Assembly (NCBI GenBank): GCA_009705865.1
Contig: WLSJ01000034.1
Location: 1-14,154, forward strand
Length of the DNA: 14,154 nt
Source of the DNA: Actinomycetota bacterium
GTDB taxonomy: Bacteria > Actinomycetota > Acidimicrobiia > Acidimicrobiales > Ilumatobacteraceae
Reading direction: 5' to 3'
Below are positions 1-6,687 of this stretch, in pieces. The position numbers were made by a program, and so were the translations under genes. Position 1 is the stretch's first letter. The number at the start of each line of letters is the position of its first letter. The notes below the pieces were generated by a model that was not told the DNA's origin, searched no databases, and saw only the letters and a program-made list of their open reading frames with translations.

Positions 1-1304
1 GGAACTGAAAAGCCCATCGTGCCAAGTCCACCTGAGTTCACCCAGGTATACGGCTCGTTGAATTTCCAGAACAAGCTTGTCCACATTTGATGCTGACCAA
101 CACCGCTAACAACAATGGTGCCGTCTGGTGCTGCATCACGCAGTTTTTCCAAGCAGAACTGTGGCTTCAAACGCTCGCCTGGTTCTGACTGGTCATATGC
201 AACCGGGAACTTTTCACGCCAACCACTGACTTTGCTGCGCCATGCAACAATGTCAGTCTGCTTCGTGCCTTCCGCAAGAAGTTCTTGAACAGACTTCAGA
301 ATTTCTTCTACAACAATGCGGCAGTCACCAACGATGGGTACATCAGGCTTACGTACTTTGCCTTGTTCTGCTGGGTCAATGTCAACGTGAATGACCTTTG
401 CATCTGGAGCAAACGTAGAAACTTTTCCGGTCACACGGTCATCGAAACGTGCACCGAAGTTAATAAGTAAATCGCTCTTTTGCATTGCGGTAATTGCGGT
501 CGCATTTCCGTGCATACCTGGCATGCCAAGACACAGCGGATGATTATCAGGGAACGCTCCACGCGCCATCAGAGTTGTAACAACCGGAATTTGCAATAGT
601 TCTGCAAGTTCACGAACAACGTCTGCTGCGCGAGCTTTCAGTACGCCACCACCGATGTACAACAACGGCTTTTCAGCAGCGAGAATTAGCTTTGCTGCTT
701 CCTTGATCATCTTTGGATGACCTTTTGTTATTGGCTTGTATCCGGGCAACGACGCAATCACTTCTTCATCAGTTGGCCATGTCCATGTCATGGTGTTTTG
801 CAAAACGTCCTTTGGAACGTCGATCAAAACAGGACCAGGACGACCTGTTGTTGCAATATGAAATGCCTGACGAACTGCCATCGGAATGTCATCGGGATGC
901 ATGATGAGTTCGTTGTGCTTTGTGACGCTGCGAGTAATGCCAACGGTGTCGCATTCTTGGAATGCATCTGTACCAATAGCTGTGGTTGGCACTTGGCCAG
1001 TGATGCAGACCATCGGAATGGAGTCCATGAATGCATCGCACAATGGGGTGACCATGTTTGTTGCAGCAGGACCGCTAGTCACCATTGCAACGCCGGGACG
1101 ACCTGTGACATGGGCATAACCCTGCGCCATGTGGCCTGCACCTTGTTCATGTCGAACAAGGATGTGTCTGATGCTGGACTTCAGCAACGGGTCGTATGCA
1201 GGCAGAATGCATCCGCCTGGCAGACCAAACATGATCTCCACGTTTTCCATCTCCAGAGAACGAATGAGTGCTTCGGCTCCTGTGAGTGTCTCTTTATTCG
1301 ACAT
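1..1304 (-). CDS. ilvB: acetolactate synthase large subunit (3' end cut by window edge)
   Basis: Catalytic subunit of the ThDP- and FAD-dependent acetohydroxyacid synthase, which makes acetolactate or acetohydroxybutyrate in the first common step of valine, leucine and isoleucine synthesis. About 434 of the usual 560-600 residues are visible. The N-terminal ThDP domain has the catalytic glutamate in RHEQGAGHMA (E53), then SGPAATN and the FQE segment of GTDAFQECD. TGRPGPVLIDVPKDV follows, then the central domain with NFGARFDDRVTG and the beginning of the C-terminal ThDP domain (GVGQHQMW, NSGGLGTMGF). The rest of the diphosphate-binding domain and any ilvN lie off the left edge. The start is ATG at 1304, preceded by AGGAG seven bases upstream. 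A leader peptide and intrinsic terminator lie just upstream, so attenuation by branched-chain amino acid supply is expected. The family assignment is secure. Confidence 0.96.
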   Translation of the reverse strand, partial: MSNKETLTGAEALIRSLEMENVEIMFGLPGGCILPAYDPLLKSSIRHILVRHEQGAGHMAQGYAHVTGRPGVAMVTSGPAATNMVTPLCDAFMDSIPMVCITGQVPTTAIGTDAFQECDTVGITRSVTKHNELIMHPDDIPMAVRQAFHIATTGRPGPVLIDVPKDVLQNTMTWTWPTDEEVIASLPGYKPITKGHPKMIKEAAKLILAAEKPLLYIGGGVLKARAADVVRELAELLQIPVVTTLMARGAFPDNHPLCLGMPGMHGNATAITAMQKSDLLINFGARFDDRVTGKVSTFAPDAKVIHVDIDPAEQGKVRKPDVPIVGDCRIVVEEILKSVQELLAEGTKQTDIVAWRSKVSGWREKFPVAYDQSEPGERLKPQFCLEKLRDAAPDGTIVVSGVGQHQMWTSLFWKFNEPYTWVNSGGLGTMGFSV

Positions 1305-1353
1305 CGTGTGTCTCCTAGTTGTTATCGATTGTTATGAACTTGTGCTGAGAAAT

Positions 1354-1381
1354 GAAAAAACCACCCGAATGGGTGGTTTTT
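1354..1381 (-). terminator. intrinsic terminator of the ilvB attenuator
   Basis: On the minus strand the arm AAAAACCACCC (1381-1366) and the arm GGGTGGTTTTT (1366-side loop to 1356) form an 11 bp perfect stem with a 4-base loop (1367-1370). Six T residues follow the GGGTGG core, then CATTT. It lies between the leader peptide stop and ilvB, with about 50 bases left before the ilvB start. Position and form fit a conditional terminator inside the ilvB 5' leader, not the end of an upstream gene. The stem is symmetric with A and T tracts, so it could also stop plus-strand transcription, although no plus-strand gene ends here. Confidence 0.88.
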
Positions 1382-1410
1382 AGCGCGTTCGGCAATTTGC
1401 CGACGCGCTA
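1381..1410 (-). promoter_or_regulatory. leader hairpin before the ilvB attenuator terminator
   Basis: This is a long stem with TAGCGCGT (1381-1388) facing ACGCGCTA (1403-1410), a one-base bulge at 1389, and an inner CGGC/GCCG stem (1390-1393 with 1399-1402) closed by a 5-base loop. It contains the leader peptide stop codon and abuts the terminator stem. Its position matches the first (pause or anti-antiterminator) hairpin of ribosome-mediated attenuators. A ribosome stalled on the valine codons would cover or melt its 5' arm. The freed CCGAA of the 3' arm (1392-1388 on the transcript) could then pair with UUCGG in the terminator loop and 3' arm (1369-1365). Confidence 0.7.
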
Positions 1411-1455
1411 CAGAACTACTACGACGAGTGCTGAGGTATGAATCTCGGTTGTCAT
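1408..1455 (-). CDS. ilvB leader peptide (attenuation peptide)
   Basis: A 15-residue open frame, MTTEIHTSALVVVVL followed by TAG, ends with Leu-Val-Val-Val-Val-Leu (codons CTC GTC GTA GTA GTT CTG) just before a hairpin and an intrinsic terminator upstream of ilvB. Leader peptides rich in the end-product amino acids control ilvB and similar operons in proteobacteria and actinobacteria, where shortage of charged tRNA stalls the ribosome and lets transcription continue. An isoleucine (codon 5) is present but not in the control run, so valine and leucine supply would be sensed most strongly. The ATG lies 5 bases after the stop codon of the DUF2752 gene and has no strong Shine-Dalgarno; the nearest purine run, GGTGG, is about 13 bases upstream. 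Translation may therefore be coupled to the upstream gene. Confidence 0.85.
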   Translation of the reverse strand: MTTEIHTSALVVVVL

Positions 1456-1460
1456 TGGAA

Positions 1461-1775
1461 TCAGTCTGCCACCAGTTCGTACGGCTTCGCAACCCCCAAT
1501 AGTTCAGTGGGGCGAATGAAGCCCACCGCTGTCAAAACCCCCAAGACAAGCAGAAACACGGTGACCCCGGCATTGGCTTTGACAGCCGCCAACGGGTCAC
1601 CCGATACCAGGAAAAGACCAGCTCGAGTTCCCCCACAGCTAGGGCAGGCAATTCCGGTGACACGAAACAACGGACACAGGCTTGGCTGATGGTTGAGTCT
1701 CTCAGCCACCCACCGTGAAGCAGGGCTGGCAAGAACCACCCCCACACACGCCAAAAAAGTGGTCTTAGGCCTCAC
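1461..1775 (-). CDS. DUF2752 family small membrane protein
   Basis: A 104-residue protein with the signature CPLFRVTGIACPSCGGTRA (about residues 34-52), the cysteine-rich motif that defines DUF2752. The flanks are hydrophobic: a predicted membrane segment near residues 5-20 and another near 70-88 (TVFLLVLGVLTAVGFI). The cysteine pairs suggest a redox- or metal-sensitive motif, but no biochemical role is established for the family. The start is GTG at 1775, overlapping the end of the RDD gene by 11 bases, so the two are very likely translated from one message. DUF2752 genes often sit beside RDD or other small membrane protein genes. The stop is 5 bases before the ilvB leader peptide, so the ilvB promoter lies inside or upstream of this gene, or the genes share a transcript. 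Confidence 0.85.
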   Translation of the reverse strand: MRPKTTFLACVGVVLASPASRWVAERLNHQPSLCPLFRVTGIACPSCGGTRAGLFLVSGDPLAAVKANAGVTVFLLVLGVLTAVGFIRPTELLGVAKPYELVAD

Positions 1776-2178
1776 GTACCACCGTGGTCTTTGAGATGTA
1801 GTCCCACACGCCCTGTCGACCTGGCACCACCAAAATCAGAATTGCACCAACCAATGTGGTGAGGCCACTGGTAACAGTGCTGAGAATTATTTTGCCCAAG
1901 ACTTCGCGCAACAACATTTGCGTCATGGTCGCTGGTGCCCCTGTGTTGATGTCGACAATCTTGAGGTTCAACATTTTCTTAGCTGGCGATGTGGACTGTT
2001 GCCACAACACGATGTCCCAAATGAGCCAACCGATTCCACATGTAACGATAAAGAGCAACCCATCGAGCACGGTGGCCCACAACCGAATGCCATTGCCACA
2101 CGGCACAACTCCGGTGCCTGAAGAGCCCGAACCATTTGATGGCGGTGGAGGTGGTGGAGTGGAAAATGGATCAGACAT
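1765..2178 (-). CDS. RDD family membrane protein
   Basis: A 137-residue protein with a proline- and serine-rich cytoplasmic N terminus (residues 1-25, including a run of prolines at 8-13), then a small RDD domain. The first segment carries the R..A..D pattern (RLWATVLD, residues 32-39) in front of membrane segment 1 (about 40-58). SPAKKMLNLKIVD (64-76) corresponds to the usual SPGKRLLGLRVVD loop. A second membrane segment runs about 97-119, and the conserved end is GRQGVWDYISKTTVV (120-134). Substrates of most RDD proteins are unknown; some relatives affect ion or osmotic tolerance. The start is ATG at 2178 with AAGGAG about 7 bases upstream. It is first in the minus-strand run RDD, DUF2752, leader, ilvB and is divergent from the haloalkane dehalogenase gene. 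Confidence 0.86.
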   Translation of the reverse strand: MSDPFSTPPPPPPSNGSGSSGTGVVPCGNGIRLWATVLDGLLFIVTCGIGWLIWDIVLWQQSTSPAKKMLNLKIVDINTGAPATMTQMLLREVLGKIILSTVTSGLTTLVGAILILVVPGRQGVWDYISKTTVVREA

Positions 2179-2276
2179 AGATGTCTCCTTGTTTGCGCTG
2201 TCAAGAATGGAGCGTGTTACGTAGACAATAGGTCACCACCGCATAGCGTCAGAGCCGAACAAGGTAGGAAACCCCC
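2179..2276. promoter_or_regulatory. divergent promoter region between RDD gene and haloalkane dehalogenase
   Basis: This 98-base gap must hold promoters for both directions. For the minus strand, CTGACG (2252-2247) and TATTGT (2230-2225) with a 16-base spacer are a plausible -35/-10 pair, giving a leader of about 40 bases before the RDD start. For the plus strand, TAGCGT (2244-2249) is a possible -10 box ahead of the ribosome-binding stretch AAGGTAGG (2261-2268). No good plus-strand -35 was found. The two candidates overlap, which would make the promoters compete. These are by-eye matches only. Confidence 0.35.
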
Positions 2277-3197
2277 ATGAAATTTGCACGCACTCCCGAT
2301 GATCGCTTTAACAATCTCCCTGATTGGCCGTATGCGCCTGTGTACACAGATGTTTCTGCAGGAGACGGAACATCAGACACATTGCGTGTTGCGCATTATG
2401 ACGGTGGTCCAAAAGATGCAAAAACAACTGTGTTGTTAATGCATGGTGAACCAAGTTGGTCATTTCTGTATCGCAAGATGATGGCGTTGCACATTGCTGC
2501 AGGTCATCGCGTTATTGCACCAGACCTCATCGGCTTTGGCCGCAGTGACAAACCGTTGGACACCAGCGAATACACATATGAACGTCACATTGCATGGATG
2601 AACGAGTGGCTAAACAAAAACGATTTCCGTGGAATGACTTTCATTGGTCAAGACTGGGGCGGCCTTGTCGGCTTACGAGTAGTGACCGCAAACGTTGACC
2701 GATTTGATCGAATCTGCATTGCTAATACCGGATTACCTACATATGGCCGCGAACCAACTGCTGCATTTCGCGATTGGCAGAAGTTTTCAAAAGAAGTACC
2801 AGTGTTTGAAGTAGGAAAAATGATTAGTCGCGGATCGCTGTCAAAGTTGTCTCCGGAAGTAATCGCCGCGTATGACGCACCATTTCCTGATGAGTCATAT
2901 AAGGCTGCTGCTCGCATCTTTCCGTCGCTCTACCCCGACGGCGAAGATCACCCGTCGAACATCGCAAACAAAATTGCATGGGACGTACTGCGTTCGTGGA
3001 CAAAACCATTCCTCACTGCGTTCAGCGACAGCGACCCCATCACCAGTGGTAGCGACAAGTACTTTCAACGCGAGGTTCCCGGTGCGACCGGCCAAGCACA
3101 CACCACCATCATTGGTGGCGGGCACTTTCTACAGGAAGACAAAGGCGAAGAATTCGCAGCCATCGTGAACGCATTCATTGCCGCCAACCCCACTTAA
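2277..3197 (+). CDS. dhmA: haloalkane dehalogenase, subfamily I
   Basis: An alpha/beta hydrolase of 306 residues that hydrolyses carbon-halogen bonds of haloalkanes to an alcohol and halide. The catalytic features are in order. HGEPSW (56-61) gives the oxyanion loop, and GQDWGG has nucleophile D126 with halide-binding W127 next to it. A cap-domain tryptophan, W167 (RDWQKF), sits where subfamily I uses its second halide ligand. The acid is in FSDSDPIT (D253, or less likely D251), and the base H283 is in GGHFLQED. The aspartate nucleophile with adjacent tryptophan separates it from epoxide hydrolases and esterases. There is no signal peptide, so it should be cytoplasmic. The start ATG at 2277 has AAGGTAGG upstream with a somewhat long spacer. 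It appears monocistronic. The natural substrate cannot be read from the sequence. Confidence 0.88.
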   Translation: MKFARTPDDRFNNLPDWPYAPVYTDVSAGDGTSDTLRVAHYDGGPKDAKTTVLLMHGEPSWSFLYRKMMALHIAAGHRVIAPDLIGFGRSDKPLDTSEYTYERHIAWMNEWLNKNDFRGMTFIGQDWGGLVGLRVVTANVDRFDRICIANTGLPTYGREPTAAFRDWQKFSKEVPVFEVGKMISRGSLSKLSPEVIAAYDAPFPDESYKAAARIFPSLYPDGEDHPSNIANKIAWDVLRSWTKPFLTAFSDSDPITSGSDKYFQREVPGATGQAHTTIIGGGHFLQEDKGEEFAAIVNAFIAANPT

Positions 3198-3263
3198 AGC
3201 CACAACTTCTATATACGGCAACGATTTAGACCCCGTAACCGAGGTGCGGTGGCTCAGGTCGCC

Positions 3264-3269
3264 TAGCCT
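3264..3269 (+). promoter_or_regulatory. candidate -10 box for leaderless ino1 transcript
   Basis: TAGCCT ends 7 bases before the A of the ino1 ATG, so transcription would start at or next to the first base of the start codon. The 20 bases before the ATG contain no convincing Shine-Dalgarno. No clear TTGACA-like -35 was found at normal spacing, which weakens the call. Confidence 0.45.
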
Positions 3270-3275
3270 GAATAC

Positions 3276-4601
3276 ATGTCTGAACCCCGTACTATTGCCC
3301 CCGCCGAAGGAAAGCTTGGTGTTCTCACCGTTGGCCTCGGCGCAGTTGCATCCACTCTCATTGCCGGCGTCGAGCTCACAAAGCGCGGCCAAGGATCCCC
3401 TATTGGGTCGATGACCCAAATGGGCACCATCCGGCTTGGCAAGCGCACCGAAAAGCGCACGCCAATCGTGAAGGACTTTGTTCCGCTCGCAAAACTCGAC
3501 GACATCGTGTGGGGTGCATGGGACGTGTTCCCCGACGACGCCTACGTTGCTGCATCACGTGCTGGAGTTCTTGAACAAGGCAAGCACATCGAAGCAATTT
3601 CTGATGTCTTGCGCGACATTCGCCCGATGAAGGCTGCGTTCATTCGCAAATATGCTCGCAACCTTGATGGTGAACACATTATGGATACGCCGAGCCGTCG
3701 CGAGATGCTCAACACCATTCGCGCTGACATCAACCGCTTCCGCGATGAAAAGAAGATTGACCGCTTGGTCATGATCTGGTGTGCAAGTACCGAGATCTAC
3801 ATCGAGCCAGGACCACAGCACGCAACAGTGGAAGCATTCGAAAAGGCAATCGACGCCAACGACGAAATGATTGCTCCGTCAATGTTGTACGCATACGCAG
3901 CGATTCTTGAAAAGGTTCCGTTTGCTAATGGTTCACCAAACCTTGCTGTTGACATGCCATTCCTTCGTCAACTTGCAACCGATACCAATGTTGCAATTTC
4001 TGGAAAAGACTTCAAGACAGGTCAAACGCTGATGAAAACAGTGTTGGCTCCAATGTTGAAGGCTCGTCAACTTGGTCTCGCCGGTTGGTACAGCACAAAC
4101 ATTCTTGGCAACCGTGACGGCGAGGTGCTTGATGCACCTGAAAACTTCAAGACAAAAGAAGAATCAAAACTTGGCGTGTTGGAAGACATTCTTGACCCAG
4201 CAAACAACCAAGAGCTCTACGGCAATGTGTTTCACAAAGTCAGCATCAACTACTACCCGCCACGTGGTGACAACAAAGAAGGCTGGGACAACATCGACAT
4301 CTTTGGTTGGATGGGTTACCCCATGCAGATCAAGGTTGACTTCTTGTGCCGTGACTCGATCCTTGCGGCTCCCCTTGCACTTGACCTCATCTTGTTCTCA
4401 GACCTTGCGCAGCGTGCAGGTCTTGGTGGCATCCAGGAATGGTTGTCGTTCTATTACAAGAGCCCACAGGTTGCACCTGGACTTCATGCCGAGCACGACT
4501 TGTTCGTACAGCTTGAAAAACTGCACAACACATTGCGTTGGCTAATGAACGAAGATCAAATCACGCACCTTGGTCGTGAATACTACGACGACGTTGATTA
4601 A
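3276..4601 (+). CDS. ino1: inositol-3-phosphate synthase (long form)
   Basis: Converts glucose-6-phosphate to 1D-myo-inositol-3-phosphate using bound NAD. This is the entry step for phosphatidylinositol lipids, mycothiol and inositol-based solutes. The 441-residue protein has the N-terminal dinucleotide-binding glycine motif VGLGAVASTLIAG (19-31). It also has GSMTQMGTIRLGKR (44-57), a family signature, and VWGAWDVFPDDAY (78-90). The central active-site block is GKDFKTGQTLMK (243-254), followed by YSTNILGNRDG (272-282). HKVSINYYP (320-328) and IKVDFLCRDSILAAPLALDLI (352-372) complete the catalytic half. It is longer than the roughly 367-residue mycobacterial Ino1 and more like the approximately 430-440-residue forms of some other bacteria. 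The gene is likely leaderless and is followed after 6 bases by a DUF3054 gene on the same strand. Confidence 0.95.
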   Translation: MSEPRTIAPAEGKLGVLTVGLGAVASTLIAGVELTKRGQGSPIGSMTQMGTIRLGKRTEKRTPIVKDFVPLAKLDDIVWGAWDVFPDDAYVAASRAGVLEQGKHIEAISDVLRDIRPMKAAFIRKYARNLDGEHIMDTPSRREMLNTIRADINRFRDEKKIDRLVMIWCASTEIYIEPGPQHATVEAFEKAIDANDEMIAPSMLYAYAAILEKVPFANGSPNLAVDMPFLRQLATDTNVAISGKDFKTGQTLMKTVLAPMLKARQLGLAGWYSTNILGNRDGEVLDAPENFKTKEESKLGVLEDILDPANNQELYGNVFHKVSINYYPPRGDNKEGWDNIDIFGWMGYPMQIKVDFLCRDSILAAPLALDLILFSDLAQRAGLGGIQEWLSFYYKSPQVAPGLHAEHDLFVQLEKLHNTLRWLMNEDQITHLGREYYDDVD

Positions 4602-4606
4602 TCAAC
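4593..4606. repeat. 14 bp perfect palindrome at the ino1/DUF3054 junction
   Basis: GTTGATTAATCAAC reads the same on both strands. It covers the last codons and stop of ino1 and ends 1 base before the DUF3054 start codon. It could be a regulator site or a small RNA hairpin affecting DUF3054 translation. It could also be chance, since half of it is coding. Confidence 0.5.
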
Positions 4607-4607
4607 C

Positions 4608-4961
4608 ATGAGTCGTACAGCGCTACGGGCATTTGCATTCGACGCGTTATGCGTTCTACTGATGGTGGTCATCGGAACACGTAATCACAAAACAGATACA
4701 GGCCTCTCTGGCATTTTGTTTGTTGCAGCACCGTTCTGGATTGCAACTGCAGTTGCTCATCTTGCGCCACAGCTGCAGCGAACAAAAGTGGAAGCCCACG
4801 TCGTAGCTGTGTGGGGATACACAGTGTTAATGGGAATGTTGCTGAGAAACCTCGTGTTTGATCGAGGCACGGCACCAGCATTCATCATTGTTGCAACAGT
4901 GTTTTTAGGTATCACTATGTTTGGCTGGCGCGCACTTCTTGCACGCCGCGCAACTACATAG
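4608..4961 (+). CDS. DUF3054 family membrane protein
   Basis: A 117-residue integral membrane protein with about four hydrophobic segments (near 8-22, 33-50, 63-80 and 88-107). It matches the DUF3054 pattern. DALCVLLMVVIGTRNHKTDTG (13-33) corresponds to the N-terminal aspartate and R-x-H element, and AAPFWIA (40-46) gives the PF motif. The pattern continues with VWGYTVLMGMLLRNLVFDRGTAPAFIIVATVFLGITMFGWRALL, containing the GMLLR, G-A-P-AF and GWR elements. The family is common in actinobacteria and has no assigned function. It begins 6 bases after the ino1 stop without its own clear Shine-Dalgarno, so it is probably co-transcribed and translationally coupled. Its last 8 bases overlap the end of the convergent ilvD gene. 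Confidence 0.87.
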   Translation: MSRTALRAFAFDALCVLLMVVIGTRNHKTDTGLSGILFVAAPFWIATAVAHLAPQLQRTKVEAHVVAVWGYTVLMGMLLRNLVFDRGTAPAFIIVATVFLGITMFGWRALLARRATT

Positions 4962-6666
4962 TTGGGTTTGTGATGGCGCCTGTTTCGGCACCTTGCACCA
5001 GCTTGGCAAACTTTGCCAGTACACCAGTTGTGTAACGAGGTGGGTTTGGAACCCAGCCCTTACGACGCTTCTTCATCTCTTTTTCACTGACTAAAAGGTC
5101 AAGAGACTTTGTCGGTACGTCAACACGAATCAGGTCGCCCTCGCGCACGAATGCAATAGGGCCGCCATCAGTTGCTTCAGGTGCAACGTGTCCGATACAG
5201 AAACCCCACGTGCCGCCAGAGAAACGACCATCAGTAATGAGTGCCACTGTTGAACCAAGACCTGCACCTTTCAGAGCGCCAGTGATAGCGAGCATCTCAC
5301 GCATACCTGGCCCACCCTTCGGGCCTTCATAACGAATCACGATGACATCACCATGATTTATGGTGCCGGTCATGATTGCATTCATTGCGCCGTCTTCGCC
5401 GTCGAACACGCGCGCTGGACCTTCGAATTGCATCTGCTCTTTGCTGAGGCCAGCAACTTTGACAACCGAACCCTTTGGCGCAAGTGAGCCAGTGAGAATG
5501 TTGATGCCACCTTCAGTGTGAATCGGATTACTGAGCGGATGAATTACATCACCATCTGGTGCAGGTGGATTGATCTCTGCCAAGTTCTCTGCCATGGTTT
5601 TTCCGGTGCACGTCATGACGTCACCATGCAACAAACCAGCATCAAGAAGATGCTTCATGAGAACGGGTACACCACCAATGCGGTGAATGTCTGACATGTG
5701 GTACTTGCCGCCTGGCTTTGTGTCCGCAATGTGCGGAACTTTGTCAGCGATTCTGTTGAAATCATCGAGGTCAAGTGCAACGCCTGCTTCGTTTGCAATC
5801 GCAAGAAGATGCAACACGGCATTGGTACTGCCACCGAATGCATTGGTAACAGCGATTGCGTTTTCAAAAGCCTTTTTTGTCATGATGTCGCGAGGGCGAA
5901 TGCCGAGGCGCAACATATTCACCACTGCTTCACCTGCGCGATGCGCATCAACTTCGCGGCTTGTGTCAATAGCTGGTGCTGAGGCACTTCCGGGAAGGCT
6001 CATACCTAGTGCTTCAGCAATAGAAGACATGGTGTTTGCAGTGAACATTCCGCCACATGCGCCTTCACCAGGGCACGCAGCTTTTTCAATGTCTGTAAGT
6101 TCACCTTCAGTGATTGTGCCAGCAGCACATGCACCTACTGCCTCAAACACAGTGGTGATATCGATGTTGTTGCCTTTGTAGACACCTGGCATTGTTGATC
6201 CGTTGTACACAAAAACGCTGGCAAGGTTGAGGCGAGCTGCTGCCATGAGCATTGCAGGAATGCTCTTGTCGCAACCAGCAAGACCGACAAAGCCATCGAA
6301 ACGTTCACCATGAACAACCGTTTCAACACTGTCTGTAATGACTTCGCGCGACACAAGTGATGCACGCATTCCTTCATGACCCATGCTGATTCCGTCAGAC
6401 ACGGTGATGGTGCCGAATTCCATTGGTACGCCACCGCCGGCACGAACTCCGGCTTTTGCCTGATCAGCAAGACGACGCAATGACATATTGCAAGGTGTGA
6501 TTTCATTCCATGCAGATGCGATTCCGATTTGAGGCTTCACCCAGTCGTCATCACTCAGACCAACGGCACGCAACATGGCACGGGCTGCGGCTTTTTGAAT
6601 ACCGTCAGTAACGTCGCGACTGCGAGGTTTGATATCGATGGGGGTTCCGTCTGAGTTCAATGACAT
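4954..6666 (-). CDS. ilvD: dihydroxy-acid dehydratase
   Basis: An iron-sulfur enzyme that dehydrates 2,3-dihydroxy-3-methylbutanoate and the methylpentanoate analogue to the 2-keto acids, the third common step to valine, leucine and isoleucine. At 570 residues it has the normal family length. The cluster cysteines fit the expected pattern: C59 (NEITPCN), C132 (GCDKS) and C204 (GACGGMFTANTM). K134 next to C132 is the usual magnesium-binding, carbamylated lysine. The C-terminal half has the swivelling-domain signatures YEGPKGGPGMREM and TDGRFSGGTWGFCIGHVAPEA. The ATG at 6666 lies 21 bases after the iron permease stop and has no clear Shine-Dalgarno, but TACGGT sits exactly at -12 to -7 relative to it. 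It may be read from its own leaderless promoter, from the permease transcript, or both. It is separated from ilvB by five genes. Confidence 0.97.
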   Translation of the reverse strand: MSLNSDGTPIDIKPRSRDVTDGIQKAAARAMLRAVGLSDDDWVKPQIGIASAWNEITPCNMSLRRLADQAKAGVRAGGGVPMEFGTITVSDGISMGHEGMRASLVSREVITDSVETVVHGERFDGFVGLAGCDKSIPAMLMAAARLNLASVFVYNGSTMPGVYKGNNIDITTVFEAVGACAAGTITEGELTDIEKAACPGEGACGGMFTANTMSSIAEALGMSLPGSASAPAIDTSREVDAHRAGEAVVNMLRLGIRPRDIMTKKAFENAIAVTNAFGGSTNAVLHLLAIANEAGVALDLDDFNRIADKVPHIADTKPGGKYHMSDIHRIGGVPVLMKHLLDAGLLHGDVMTCTGKTMAENLAEINPPAPDGDVIHPLSNPIHTEGGINILTGSLAPKGSVVKVAGLSKEQMQFEGPARVFDGEDGAMNAIMTGTINHGDVIVIRYEGPKGGPGMREMLAITGALKGAGLGSTVALITDGRFSGGTWGFCIGHVAPEATDGGPIAFVREGDLIRVDVPTKSLDLLVSEKEMKKRRKGWVPNPPRYTTGVLAKFAKLVQGAETGAITNPTM

Positions 6667-6672
6667 GACTCA

Positions 6673-6678
6673 ACCGTA
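6673..6678 (-). promoter_or_regulatory. candidate -10 box for leaderless ilvD transcript
   Basis: TACGGT (read on the minus strand) leaves six bases, TGAGTC, before the ilvD ATG, so a transcript would begin at the start codon. The spacing is the same as at ino1 and the acyl-CoA dehydrogenase gene. No TTGACA-like -35 lies at 16-18 bases; an inverted repeat occupies that place instead. Confidence 0.4.
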
Positions 6679-6687
6679 ATGGCTGGA

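Noticed and set aside
717..1337. A 206-codon plus-strand frame with many cysteines and histidines
   Set aside because: It lies opposite ilvB, whose minus-strand protein is unmistakable, and its composition is typical of an antisense shadow. There is no ribosome-binding site or domain signal.
1530..1535. A perfect TTGACA on the minus strand inside DUF2752 as a -35 box for ilvB
   Set aside because: At 16-19 bases downstream the sequence is CCCCAC-like with no TANNNT, so no promoter can be supported from it.
1856..2224. A plus-strand frame of 122 codons ending in a glycine run
   Set aside because: It is antisense to the RDD gene; the glycine run is the complement of the proline codons of RDD.
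4950..4970. Terminator between the convergent DUF3054 and ilvD genes
   Set aside because: The genes overlap by 8 bases and no stem with a T-run was seen on either strand around the junction.
5687..6181. A 164-codon plus-strand frame
   Set aside because: It is entirely inside ilvD on the opposite strand, in a region coding for conserved ilvD motifs. It is a shadow frame.
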